DNA of 64,000 bases, from contig JBAIZL010000002.1 of NCBI GenBank assembly GCA_036971475.1, positions 167,750,214-167,814,213 of the forward strand. The letters run 5' to 3'. Shown one piece after another: positions 11,434 to 23,713 of the stretch. The translations under genes were made by a program, and so were the position numbers. Numbering within the stretch: position 1 is the first letter of the stretch; every line of letters begins with the position of its first letter. The notes under the pieces were generated by a model. That model ran no database searches, had not been told where the DNA came from, and saw only the letters and a program-made list of their open reading frames with translations. Origin of the DNA: Prosapia bicincta (taxonomy: Eukaryota > Arthropoda > Insecta > Hemiptera > Cercopidae).

Positions 11434-13762
11434 ATAACCTCATCTCGAGCTTTCAGTTAGGATGAGCTGAGCAGATAATCTCATCTCGAGCACACGATTA
11501 GGATGAGGTAAGTGAATAACTCATCTTGAGCATTCAGGTGGGACGAGGTAAGTGGATAACTCATCTTCAGCTCTCAGTTAGGACGAGCTGAGCAGACAAT
11601 CTCACCACGAGCTTACAGTTAGGATGAGCTGAGCAGACAATCTCACCTAGAGCTTACAGTTAGGACGACCTGAGTAGACAATCTCACCTAGAGCTTACAG
11701 TTAAGACGAGCTGAGCAGATAATCTCACCTGGAGCTTACAGTTAGGACGAGCTGAGCAGACAATCTCAACTAGAGATTACAGTTAGGACGTGCTGAGCAG
11801 ACAATCTCACCTCGAGCTTACAGAAGGACGAGTTTAGCGAATAATCTCATTTCGAGCTTTCAGTTAGGACGAGTTTAGCGGATAATCTCATCTCAAGCTT
11901 TCAGTTAGGACGAGCTGAGCAGATAATCTCATCTCGACCACACAATTAGGACGAGGTAAGTGAATAACTCATCTTGAGCATTCAGTTAGGACGAGGTAAG
12001 TGGATTACTCATCTCGAGCATTCAGTTAGGACGAGGTAAGTAGATAACTCATGTCGAGCATTCAGTTAGGACTAGGTAAGTGGATAACTCATCTCAAGCA
12101 TTCGATTAGAACTAGGTAAGTGGATAACGCATCTCAAGCATTCAATTAGGACGAGGTAAGTTGATAACTCATGTCGAGCATTAAGTTAGTTCTAGATAAG
12201 TGAATACCTCACCTCGAGCTTACAGTTAGGACGAGCTGAGCAGACAATCTCACCTCGAGCTGAGCAGAAAGTCTCATCTCGAGCATTCGATTAGGACAAG
12301 GTAAGTGGATAACTCATCTTGAGCGTTCCGTTTGCACGAGGTAAGTGGATAACTCATCTCGAGCATTCAGTTAGGACGAGGTAAGTAGATACCTCATCTT
12401 GAGCGTTCAATTAGGACGAGGTAGGTGATAACTCATCTCGAGCATTCAGTTAGGACTAGTTAAGTGGATAACTCATCTCAAGCATTCGATTAGGACTAGG
12501 TAAGCGGATAACTCATCTTAGGCATTCGATTAGGACGAGGTAAGTTGATAACTCATGTCGAACATTCAGTTAGGACTAGGTAAGTGGATACCTCATCTCG
12601 AGCATTCAGTTAGGACGAGGTAAGCGGATAATCTCATCTCGAGCTTTCAGTTAGGGCGAGTTTGACGGATAATCTCATCTCAAGCTTTCAGTTAGGACGA
12701 GCTGAGCAGATAATCTCATCTCGAGCACACGATTAGGACGAGGTAAGTGAATAACTCATCTTGAGCATTCAGTTAGGACGAGGGAAGTGGATAACTCATC
12801 TCAAGCATTCGATTAGGACGAGGTAAGTTGATAACTCATGTCAAGTATTCAGTTAGGACTAGGTAAGTGAATACCTCACCTCGAGTTTACAGTTAGGACG
12901 AGCTGAGCAGACAATTTCACATAGAGCTTACACTTAGGACGAGCTGAGCAGACAATCTCACCTCGAGCTGAGCAGAAAGTCTCATCTCGAGCATTCGATT
13001 AGGACGAGGTAAGTGGATAACTCATCTCGAGCATTCCGTTTGCACGAGGTAAGTGGATAACTCATCTCGAGCATTCAGTTAGGACGAGGTAAGTAGATAC
13101 CTCATCTTGAGCGTTCAATTAGGACGAGGTAGGTGATAACTCATCTCGAGCATTCAGTTAGGACTAGTTAAGTGGATAACCCATCTCAAGCATTCGATTA
13201 GGACTAGGTAAGCGGATAACTCAACTTAGGCATTCGATTAGGACGAGGTAAGTTGATAACTCATGTCGAACATTCAGTTAGGACTAGGTAAGTGGATACC
13301 TCATCTCGAGCATTCAGTTAGGACGAGGTAAGCGGACAATCTCACATAGAGCTTACACTTAGGATGAGCTGAGCAGACAATCTCACCTCGAGCTAACAGT
13401 TAGGACGAGCTGAGCAGAAAGTCTCATCTCGAGCATTCGATTAGGACGAGGTAAGTGGATAACTCATCTCGAGCATTCAGTTTGCATGAGGTAAGTGGAT
13501 AACTCATCTCGAGCATTCAGTTAGGACGAGGTAAGTAGATAACTCATGCCGAGCATTCAGTTAGGACGAGGTAAGTAGATACCTCATCTTGAGCGTTCGA
13601 TTAGGACGAGGTAGGTGATAACTCATCTCGAGCATTCAGTTAGGACGAGGTAAGAAGTTAAGTCATCTCGAGCATTCTGTTAGGACGAGGTAAGCGGATA
13701 ACACACCTCGAGCTCTCAGTTAGTACGAGCTAAGTAGATAACATCATTTCAAGATTTCAATG
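11434..13762 (+). repeat. 40/41-bp satellite array with higher-order structure
   Basis: About 58 tandem monomers. Two main monomer types are mixed. The 40-bp type contains GAGCATTCAGTTAGGACGAG followed by GTAAGTGGATAACTCATCTC. The 41-bp type contains GAGCTGAGCAGATAATCTCA. Many units carry CTCGAG. A block of several monomers at 12251-12640 recurs at 12959-13347 with the same private variants (for example CCGTTTGCACGAGG, then a one-base-short unit with GTAGGTGATAAC), a higher-order offset of 708 bp. A shorter related block restarts near 13384. The edges decay gradually. No protein-coding function is suggested. Confidence 0.97.
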
Positions 13763-14221
13763 AATTACCGAACGTCAACTGTCTTGTGAAGTAAGTACTT
13801 ATTCATTTTATTCACATGATAACTTAGTTATTTCTTGTGAGTACTACACTACGTAAATAGTACACTAGGTTTATTCAAAGCATGCTGCCTGAAAATCAAA
13901 ATTTACATTCTTCCCTCGTCGTTTACTAAAACGATAAATATAGTTTAACGCTAACATTGCACCGCTCACTAAGCAATAAGTATGATTCTTAGAAACAACT
14001 AGAAGCAGTAAGACACCACCCCATAAAACTGGTTAGACTAATTGCTTGGCATTAGAGAAGCTGCATTCGAAATTAATAACTTACTGAATTTTTAACTAGA
14101 TTATTTCCATTGTTTAGCAAGGTAGCCTATTCAACGCATTGTTTGTTGGACAAATCTTTTATTATGTCGCAAAAATCAGTAGTATAAGTCAAACCTTCCT
14201 AAAAACATTTTTTTTTTTAAT
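13763..14221. other. Unique AT-rich spacer
   Basis: Between the 40-bp satellite and the TA/GA repeats. Nothing recognised. Confidence 0.5.
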
Positions 14222-14225
14222 TTCA

Positions 14226-14285
<60 letters not shown>

Positions 14286-14317
14286 GGAGAGAGAGAGAGT
14301 CTTTATATATATATATA

Positions 14318-14348
<31 letters not shown>

Positions 14349-14349
14349 T

Positions 14350-14396
<47 letters not shown>

Positions 14397-14442
14397 AAGA
14401 CACTCTCTCTCTCTCTCTCTCCATATATATATATATATATAG
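14222..14442. repeat. Compound (TA)n/(GA)n/(TC)n repeat forming an inverted pair
   Basis: (TA)n, then GGAGAGAG...GTCTTTATATA twice on the plus strand, then a long (TA)n, then the inverse TATAAAGACACTCTCTC...CCATATA. The GA block near 14321-14350 and the TC block near 14398-14422 can pair into a long hairpin around the central TA tract. Open frames here are repeat artefacts. Confidence 0.95.
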
Positions 14443-14494
14443 TGAAGCAGGGTGTCATTTTAAATGTAATAATTTTAATTTTAGTAAAATGTTT

Positions 14495-14535
14495 CAAGCT
14501 TGATAAGGACAACAAGTTGCTGAAACGTTTTTGTA
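14495..14535 (+). ncRNA. Degenerate hammerhead-like / PLE pseudo-LTR fossil
   Basis: Reads CUUGAUAAG, GACAAC, loop, GUUGCUGAAACGUUU. It matches a CUGAUGAG-GACAAC-AAG-GUUGUC-GAAACGUU pattern with three changes. The ACGU block could form the short stem III. It lies about 55 bp after a (TA)n tract, as PLE ends do elsewhere in the window. Confidence 0.4.
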
Positions 14536-14559
14536 ATTAAAAACACATGTTTTAATTGT

Positions 14560-16423
14560 TTATCTCATACATTAAAATGTCTACGATTGACTGTTTACCC
14601 TCATGAAATCCTTGATACGAGTGCCTAAATAAACAATTATATAAACGGTAATTATCTTGTTAGTAAAATCATTTAGATCATAATTTTGTCTACATGCTCC
14701 GTCTAGTCGCATACATTTACAGTTCTTATGATCAGAGATCAGGTGACTTGTAGTACTATAGTAATCTAAAACTGTAAATTTGGACGAATCTGTGAACGCA
14801 GCGTGTTAAGAGAATATAACTGTTCTAAGTTAAGGATGAGGTAAGTTCAATGACCTATTTGGAACAACAAAGTGGAACAGTCTTTCTAGAGAGCCTAATA
14901 AGGTTCGACCTCAAGTTGACATTACTAGACCTCATGTTTATTCATAGTGTAAAAATGGTTTCAGGAGGGACTAGAGTTTTGTTCTATCTGATTAGCTCGT
15001 AACTATACAAATGAGTCATTTTAATAACCCATTTAAACGAAAAACTCATGCGTATTGAAATACTTTTGATATTTAACACATTCCAATAGCGATTTTTCCT
15101 GAGATTCAAAGGGGGTTCACTGGTGTTGGCTATGTTTAACCGGAATCCAATTACCGTAATCGACTCAATTCAAGCCAATACAGCTAACGCACTTGATTCA
15201 AACTGACTGGAGCCACTTCAGATCAGCTCTCTCTGCTAAGTAATTACTTATCAAGTTATCTCAGTCAGGAAATTTATTTTGTACACATGAAACGTAAAAT
15301 GGCGTTTTATTAAAAAAAAAAGTGCTGCTATTCGTTGCCCATTTCAAAGTAGTCTGAGCCACAGATATTTTTTATATGCGTATGTAAAGATAATTATTGT
15401 AGTCAAATATTGACCTAAACAAAAGGCTTTTAATTCTAGTTTCAAATGCAATTACTAGTAATTAAGCAAACTAGTGTTTTTAGTATTTTACATAATAAAA
15501 GCATGAAAGTTTAACATTAGTATTTTTTTTTGTAAAAAACCTTATAAAACATGTAATATATTTTATGTGATATTTTTTTATTTAAATTTAAGAAGCCATT
15601 TTGTGTTTTGTATTTTCACATAATTTTATTATGAATGCCTCAATAGTTTTTTTTAGAAACTATTTTGCATTTTGGAATTAAATTTGAAGAGCGTTAGTTT
15701 TTAATACAAGCACATTGTTTAGCAATTTTAGATATTTTTTATTCTGGAAAAAACCATCTCGATTGAAGCTAGTGCGTTTTTACAATTTTCAAACTTCACC
15801 AGTTCTTTTAAACTGAAATGATTTCCTAAAGATATACTTGAAAATAGCCAAAAAAATAATTTAATGGGAAAATCAGATGGCAATAAATCGATTTATCCTA
15901 CACTAATTAGAAAGGGATTTTATTTTTATAATATGACTTATTTTTAATGGATAATTTTGGTAATATAAAAATACTATAAAAATAATGTTTATTTTTAACA
16001 TATTTTTAACAATGTATCTTACCGAATTCACGTGTGTGCAGACTTTAACAAATTTAAAACTTTTTTATAAGCGTATCCTATGTTTTTTGATATATATTTG
16101 TTTAGAATATATCGGAGATTTATGTTTAAATTTGCATCATTTACCATGATTTAAGAGTAGTCTTTAGTATATTTGTCACATAAAAATTTCACTAGACAAA
16201 GCCATGAAGATAAACGTTCAAACACCTAAAGATACACGTTTTGCGCTTAACACATTGCATTAAATGGAAGGATAACAGAAAAAACGATAACGACAATGCA
16301 GGAGTTCAATTATGGACCTATATATGTGGCCTACAAATATCTTGTGGCGGAATTTCTTCTATTTTAAATGTAAGGATTCGGTTTGGTGAGGATATATAAA
16401 TTGGAATTATGATTAGGAGGAGA
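14560..16423. other. Intergenic AT-rich sequence, nothing recognised
   Basis: Poly-T/A runs are common; no frame longer than chance and no repeat array. Confidence 0.5.
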
Positions 16424-17520
16424 ACGATAACAACGATAACAGTAGAGGTAACTCAAATATAAAAGTAGAGATACCGCAATGATAACAGTAAGGGTCACTC
16501 AAAGATAACAGTAATGGAAACTAAAAGATACCAGTAAAGGTATCGTAAAGATAACAGTAATGATAACCCAATGATTACAGTAAGGGTAACCCAAAGATAA
16601 CAGTAAAAGTAACCCAAGGATTACAGTAAAGTTAACTCAATGATAACAGTAACATAACTTAATGATAACAGTAAAGATAACCCATTGATAACAGTAAGGA
16701 TAACACAATGATAACATTATGGGAAACCCAACGATAACAGTGAAGGTAACCCAACGACAACAGAAAGGTAAACTCAAAGATAACAGTAACGGTAACCCAA
16801 TGATAAAAGTAAGTGTTTCCTAAAGATAACAGTAAAGGTAACCCAAATATAACTGTAAGAGTAACCCAAATATAACAATAAGTGTAACCCAAAGATAACA
16901 GTAAGGGTCTCTCAATGATAACAGTTAAGCTCACCTAATTATATCAGTAAAAGTAACCCAATTATAACAGTAAGGATACGGCATTATAAAAGTAAGGTAA
17001 CTCAATAACAGCAGTAAGGGTAATCCAATAATAACAGTAAAGGTCCCCCAATAATAACAGTGAAAATAACCCAATGATAACAGTAAAAATAACCCTAAAA
17101 ACAGTAAGCGTAATCCAACAATAACAGTAACAGCATTTCAAAGATAATAGTAAATGTAACCCAATGATTACAGTAAGGCTAACCTAAAGATAACAGTAAA
17201 AGTAACCCAAGGATAACATTAATGGTAACTCAAGTATAAAAGTGAAAGTAACACAATGACAGCAGTAAGGGTGACCCACAGATAACAGCAATGATAACTA
17301 AAAGATAACAGTAAAGTTAACCCATTGATGACAGTAAAGGTAACCAACGTAGACAGTAAAGGTAGCACAATAATAATAGTAAGGGTACCCAATGCTGACA
17401 GTAATGGTAACCCAATGATAACAGTGAAAGTAACCCAAAGGTAACAGTAAAGATATCCCAGCGATAACAGTAAAGGTAACCCAATTACAGTAAAGGTAAT
17501 CTAATGATAACAGTACATAT
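16424..17520 (+). repeat. 23-bp minisatellite array
   Basis: About 47 degenerate tandem copies of a unit close to GATAACAGTAAAGGTAACCC plus AAT. Copies vary by substitutions and small indels. The minus-strand open frame at 16659-16934 is simply this repeat translated and is not a gene. Confidence 0.97.
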
Positions 17521-20389
17521 AATTTGCTTTAGCTGAAATAATTTAACATAAGCAGGGTACCAGGTAGAAGGATTCCCCTTGGCCTCATAACTTTCGTCGA
17601 TGGTTTAGATTTCATGTGCATAGCTATACAGATTTCTCCCAATTATAATCAAACACCCTTGTTAATAGCAAATATTCACAACTGACAAGACATATAAAGT
17701 GATAGAATTATATTTAACTTTAAAATGTTAGTAAAACGTAATAATTTCCAATATATAACGTTGTTTACACCAAAATGAAGATAAGGTGAAAATTGTCATC
17801 TCAATATACACTGCCAAAAATTTACTATCGAAATCATACAAAAATTAGTAGAAATTTGATTTTAAATTACAAAAAACTTTCTTTTTTAATTTTAAACTTC
17901 TGATTACCTTATATTTTTTTTCTTTTTTGGAAATATATGGTTTTGTTTATGATCAAGTGAACAAATCATAAAGAAAACCTACAAATAATGATAACAATCC
18001 TAAAGATTTTTGTATTTGTATAATAGTCCTGAAGATAGGATTAAAGAAATAATAAAATTCCCATTCCGTTCTTAGAACAGAAAAGTTGTCGTTCTAAATT
18101 ATACAGTTAAATTTTAATATGTTTGTATATTACGAGCTAGATGTACTTTTAAACAATTCAAATACTTATTGATACAAAAATATTTACAAATTAAATTGTT
18201 CAAATAAGTGTTTATCTAAGTATACGAACAAAGTGTAAATCAGGTTTTACCTTAACCAAAACAAACCTTTCAAATATATTACTTGAAGTTATTTAAAAAT
18301 GTAACACTAAGTAAAATATACGATACAAACCATTTAATGAAATTTATACTCTTTTTCATTATAATCACTTTTTTTATAAATTACGTTGAACAGAATTATG
18401 AAATACGAGAGCAATTGTGTATTTTATTTTACAACATGGGTTATAATGACTTGTAAAACTGACATTAAAACGAATTTCGTTTGAATATTTATATTAAAAT
18501 ATTTATTATTTTACCATTTTATTTAATTTTATTGCAATACAATCTACATTATACATATAAAGAACATGTAAATATTCATTCATTCTAAAACTATTTCACC
18601 TATGTTCACAACTATCTTATGAACATTTTTAAACATGTCCAATTTGAATCATTGAAATATTGTTGAAAACCTACCAATTTAGGTGATAGTGGATTTTCTG
18701 AAATTAGAGACCATATAATTCTCTATAATCCATGAAATTTGTTATGATTGTTGTCAACTACAGACATCTAGTTTTGCATTAGTAATTGGTAAGCAATCTC
18801 TTGATTCCAGTTCATGTATTTAAAAACCTCTCGCCAACACAATCTCTTCATAATTTAAACAAACCATAATATAGGAAGCGACTTACAGATCATTCATTTC
18901 AAATTCATTTTAAAATCTTTAGAGCATTACAGTTGGCCCTTTTCAGACAGGCTTTAGAATATGTTCATTAAAAACCTAGTTTCCAAATGATAATTATACA
19001 ACTAAACCTGTACCAAAACAATTAATGGAAGTAAAAGCTTGACCTATAACTTGGTGTTTATGAAGATTCTTGAGTACAATTTCAATAAGCTGATTATAAA
19101 GAATGGACAAACTATGAATGTTTTAGGTAATACCAATCATAATATTCCATGTTCGGGGATTCTCTAGAGTGGGTTTTAACATATTAACCAGAATAGGTGG
19201 TAAACTGTAGTATACAATAATTTAAACCTGCAAAGCATTGTAATATTAGGCCATATTATATTTAGTCTTAACAAAAAGGCAAGTATCGACTTTTGCTTAT
19301 AACCTGGAGTGCTATTTTCAACCTAAGCTCTACCATATCATATTACTATTTAGAATAATAATAGTTTTTTTTTACTGAAGGACAACATGTATAATAAAAT
19401 CAGAAACCGGTGCTACAATATAAAAATATATTGTATTGACTATAAATAAATTAGCTCTCGGAATATTCATCACTATTTTGGAGCATGAACAATTTAATTA
19501 TAGGTTTGGTAGGTATTCTTAGGATTGATAAAAACCTTTAGAATTCAATATAAATATTGCTAAATATAATCATTTATGTTATACCATAACTATTCTCTTT
19601 TGGTAGTAATTAATAAAATAGTCTTTTGAAATTCAATAATTATTTCAAAGTTTTGTTTTTGCGAGTCAAACGTTTAATGAATATGTCTTCCCTCGTAGTT
19701 TTAAGCTTATTTACATCAAATAATTGATTTAAAACTTATGAATTGTTTCCATTTTATTTTATCTCATTATAATCATATAATCGTTGAACGAATGAGTATA
19801 ATTTTCTGAATGACCGATTTCATGTTGAGGTATAAGTTAGGAAGAAGGTGGTTTATTATTTTCAATCTCAAATTCACTTCGCTACTAAGTGTTCTCAAAT
19901 CGTAGTAGAATGCTAACTTCCAAAACCAATCGCAATTTCGTAATTAGGATGAAATACGATGGTTTTTATTCAAGAAAATGTCGGTCACTGCGCGAAGAAC
20001 AATGAAACGCTGAAGAAATTGTAAGATATGGTAAATCAGTTTCTCCAATATCAGTAGTAAACTCGCGGAGTTCTTTGTGATTCAACCCAGTGGAAATTAA
20101 CAAATGCTATGACTGGTTTCAGCACTTAGGACATATCCAAACATTTTCCGCTCAGAAACTGTTGATGAATGATACAAAGCCTAACGGTTTCGAACTACTA
20201 TTATTTTCTGTATGACAACTCCTTCATATCTACAGCACATCTGCTTCCCTCCATTACTTTTAATAGATTTATAATTTTTCCATAGAAAGTTCTGTTTTAT
20301 AATGGAATTTTTAAAACCCGTAAAAATAACTTCCCCAGTAGTCGTGTCTTGAATACTTGACCTTCTTCATACATTTCGTAGCTTTTATC
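17521..20389. other. Intergenic AT-rich sequence, nothing recognised
   Basis: Around 18005-18060 there is a CUGAAGAU string without a matching hairpin or GAAAC. No transposase motif was found in 19800-20300 on either strand. Confidence 0.45.
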
Positions 20390-20595
20390 AACTTCTTGAA
20401 TAAAAATTAAGAGCTAAGCAGTATCTGACACATTTTCTGGGCACTTCGGTTTCTGCAACTACGCATACTTCTTCATTTCTCGATTTGTGAATCGTTCTCC
20501 ACGTTTTACTATGTCAATAGCAACGCGGAAGTTCGCACGAGTTACCGCCTCTATTTGAGTATTGAGTAGCGTAAATGTAGATAGCTGCGACTTCC
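20390..20595 (-). pseudogene. Possible hAT-like (GTF2IRD2/ZBED-type) transposase fragment
   Basis: The minus strand holds a run that reads QIEAVTRANFRVAIDIVKRG followed by ERFTNREMKKYA and, after a stop, LQKPKCPENVSDT. The spacing of an A/T-R-A-x-F/Y helix, an I-A/V-K-x-G-x-x-F-T turn and a downstream CPE resembles the conserved block in hAT-derived proteins of the GTF2IRD2 and ZBED type. Two TAG stops interrupt it. No C-terminal dimerisation domain was found. The family call rests on pattern memory and could be wrong. Confidence 0.45.
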
Positions 20596-21725
20596 ATCTC
20601 CCCTTTAAATCTTTTACATTTTCGGTCCAAAAACGTCCCGAATATTTGGAGTAATTTTTTAAACTTTTTTTTCATAATCGAATAATATTATATTATTTGT
20701 GACGGTTATGGCTTCATTACAAATCAAATATTGTGCCTACTTACTGGACTCAATTAGGAAGTATATGGTCTTTGTTTGTTTTGCATTCACTGTCTATTTT
20801 CCGCTTTATTTCCATACTAGTAGACTGAATCACACACAAAAACTAATCAAAATACTACTAGGAAGATATCTTTTGAACACGCACAATTACGTTTTAAGCT
20901 AAGGGGTTACTCGCTACTACTTTATTTTACATCACAGGTTCGCTTCTTTCACGTTTTCTAGGTGGAATGACTGCCGTCAGTTAATCAGTTAGTCAATGTA
21001 GTAGAGGGTTTGGCTACCTCGGGAGGTTGTGTCAAAAGACACTGGCTGCGGGTAGATATTCGGGCTCTGGGCCTATGATAGTGTGTTGGATAATGTTTCG
21101 AGATCGAGCCGCTAGTTATTTTATACTGCAAAGACTGCCATCTAGAAGTGAATGGTATACACTACAACGAACTCGAGTCAACGAGGTACAATGCTATATG
21201 AGTCCTATCTGTAAGCGATGGATTCAGAAGGTACACTACATATTTCCGCCTGTATCTATCAGATGCCATCGTGTCGTGCCTGTAACAATTGAGTAAACAC
21301 GACAGAGATTGAATTTGCGAATTTAGCCAGGGTATGCTCGCTCATTGCACTTTCTAGGACATTAGTGATGGTCTCGAAGTTACAGTTACTGGCAGGAAAA
21401 TTAAAATTGTATTAAATTTGGTATTTCATAAAGTAATCAATGGGGCCTCAGACTGACAAATTTGGAGAATTCTGGTATAATGTAAACTATTATTTGTATG
21501 TACTATGAGAACTCTATAAAACTATATTTTCCCCTGAAATAACCGATATAACATTTCGAATACGAGTTAAATCTTACTGATATATAGCATAAACAAATTT
21601 AAAAATGTTTTCCCAATATACTTATATATTGTTTATTATATAATATTATTATAAAAGGTATGGTCGATATTTTCGTAATATTCTTTATTATTATTGAAAT
21701 AATTCAATATATATATAATAAATAA

Positions 21726-21730
<5 letters not shown>
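20596..21730. other. Intergenic sequence with unrecognised short frames
   Basis: Open frames at 20699-20902 and 21027-21296 have no recognisable domain. The 20930-21400 part is less AT-rich than its surroundings and could be an old element fragment. Confidence 0.4.

Positions 21731-21771
<41 letters not shown>
21731..21771. repeat. (TA)n microsatellite at the PLE-B 3' end
   Basis: About 40 bp of TA directly abutting the minus-strand 3' terminus of PLE-B. Confidence 0.97.
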
Positions 21772-21772
<1 letters not shown>

Positions 21773-21774
<2 letters not shown>

Positions 21775-22385
21775 GAACAAAAGTCAAAATACAAATACAA
21801 GAATTATAATTGAATATACTATTCAAAGTTTTTGGTTGGCTAACAGTACCAACATCATTAGGAATATTAAACAATTAAAATTAACATATGTGCAAATTAG
21901 GTCAAATAAATAGTTATTCCAAATCAATTACAATGTTGTTATTTTTTTTTTAATTTTGCTGCCCTAGCATTACAAACACTGAATATATGATCAAATTTAG
22001 ATTTTACATGTATTTGTTCATTTATCAACTCATTATTAGTATTATATTTATGTATTTCTAAAGCTTCATAAATATTCATTCTCAGACATTTGTTAATTTC
22101 TTTTATAAGTATCATATTGTCTATATTAGGAAATAAGTGATTATTATTAATACAATGACTAGAAAAATTTGATTTATAAAATTCTGGCTTTTTATATGCA
22201 TTAAAATGTTCTTTATATCTATCTTCAAGTTTTTTCTTAGTGTGTCCTATATAAACTTTATTACAATAATCACATTCTAATTTATATACATCGTTTTTTC
22301 ATGCATATTAATAATATTATTATTATTCATAATATTTATAAGCCCTTTTTTGCTGGGGGTGAGTTTTACCTTTATTAAAAAAAGT
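21773..22385 (-). pseudogene. PLE-B: GIY-YIG endonuclease domain and 3' end
   Basis: Minus strand. The basic linker VKLTPSKKGLINIM (about 22375-22335) leads, after a frameshift near 22300, into DVYKLECDYCNKVYIGHTKK, the GIY-YIG core with its Cys pair. A catalytic-type helix (DRYKEHFNAYKK) follows, then the conserved C-terminal part ending near 21935 (HVKSKFDHIFSVCNARAAKL). After a stop, the 3' non-coding part holds a mutated hammerhead-like motif (21821-21865) and then the (TA)n tract. The RT half of this element lies at 23780-24437, separated by about 1.4 kb of other sequence. The C-terminus and 3' end recur in the opposite orientation at 24438-24715. Confidence 0.88.
21821..21865 (-). ncRNA. 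Mutated hammerhead-like motif of PLE-B (minus copy)
   Basis: Minus strand AUUC, CUAAUGA, U, GUUGG/CCAAC hairpin, CAAAAACUUU, GAAU. Stem I and stem II match the 24597-24641 copy, but core G5 is A and G12 is C, so this copy should be dead. Confidence 0.6.
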
Positions 22386-23498
22386 GTGTTAATTACTAAT
22401 TAATATATTAACTAATTACTTACCCTGGGCTCTAGATCTAACGTCATAACCCAGGCAATTACTGTCTGTCAATAACGCTCTTCTATCTTGAAGCTAGAAC
22501 TAAGTTACTTGTGAAATAAGAATTGGAAGTTTTAAAATACAAAATTAGACAATTTATTAATCAATGACAAATTACAATATAACAAAAGACACCAAAGTGT
22601 CGGGTAATTTACGTCTAATTACTGCTAATTATTCCATACATTTTAATTTCTTATTAACCTTTAAAATTTATATATATCGAGAAGATAGTAACTTAAGTTT
22701 TCCGATTAAATTTTTAGAAAGGAATATTCAAAGGACAATTTCTACCGTTCATGTGTTAACCGTTTATCAATTAAAATTCAACTTAGTTAACATTAAAATA
22801 CATTTTCTTTATTATTATCTAAAACGTACCTGGTTGTGCACATTACTTGTGAAACACTTTAAACACATCAATAATTATTGCACATCGATTTTGTACACGT
22901 AACACCTAACACATCGCTCTTGCAAATCAGCGCGTTTAAACAAAAGTGATATTAACTTTTACTCGTTTGAAACACATAAATAATCGTTTCTGACTTCTTC
23001 TTTAGCTGCGTTAAATAAAATTTGGTACCGGCCTTGACATCTTAAATTTTGAATACTGGAAGCTTATAAATTTTTAAGATATGCCCGAAAATGCCATTAC
23101 GTCTGTTCCGTTCGGGATCCTCTGGAGAAGTGGTGCTTCTGCAAGGGCAGGCCAACGGAATTTCCCAACCTTGGTTATTGTTTTGAATTTTTTGATTGGT
23201 GCATCGAATCAGGCGATATCAGACCATGCTTACGTCACATGGGGTGATGTAGGATATTACCTCAAGCTACTAACTCGTACGATATTTTACATTTTTACCC
23301 GCTAGGGGCGCTACGAAATTTACCCTTGAATTACAATTATACAAAGATAAATAAAAATTTTCTTTTATATTGGAAAGATATAATTATTAAATAAAAATTA
23401 AATATATGAATTAATAAATAATATTCGAGCTGGCTTGTGAGTGAAAGTTATAATTAAATAATAAAAATATATACAACTCACAAATATACAATTTTTTA

Positions 23499-23544
23499 TT
23501 TCAAACGCGTTTCGACGACTACTTTGTCGTCATCTTCAGTGAAA
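23499..23544 (-). ncRNA. Hammerhead-like motif, left arm of palindrome
   Basis: Mirror image of the 23668-23713 motif, identical in sequence and facing the other way. Confidence 0.55.
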
Positions 23545-23667
23545 ATACACAAATGAAATTAACTAAAAAATATGTATATATTAAACATAACCTATAGGTT
23601 ATACCTATAGGTTAATATAGGTTATGTTTAATATATACATATTTTTTAGTTAATTTCATTTGTGTAT

Positions 23668-23713
23668 TTTCACTGAAGATGACGACAAAGTAGTCGTCGA
23701 AACGCGTTTGAAA
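23668..23713 (+). ncRNA. Hammerhead-like motif, right arm of palindrome
   Basis: Order: UUUCA, CUGAAGA, U, stem II GACGAC/GUCGUC with a 6-nt loop, GAAACGCGU, U at the cleavage position, UGAAA pairing with UUUCA. Stem III is only the self-complementary ACGCGU. That matches the very short stem III known for PLE hammerheads, which are thought to work as dimers. The extra U after CUGAAGA is again present. Confidence 0.6.

Noticed and set aside
11434..13762. CRISPR-like regular repeats
   Set aside because: Monomers are contiguous without unique spacers, and the genome is eukaryotic.
14139..14540. Open frames over TA/GA repeats (Tyr-Ile and Arg-Glu runs)
   Set aside because: Low-complexity translation of microsatellites on both strands.
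16659..16934. 91-codon minus-strand frame
   Set aside because: Entirely inside the 23-bp minisatellite, with a repeated peptide that follows the DNA period.
18005..18060. CUGAAGAU string as another hammerhead
   Set aside because: No paired stem II and no GAAAC following it at the right place.
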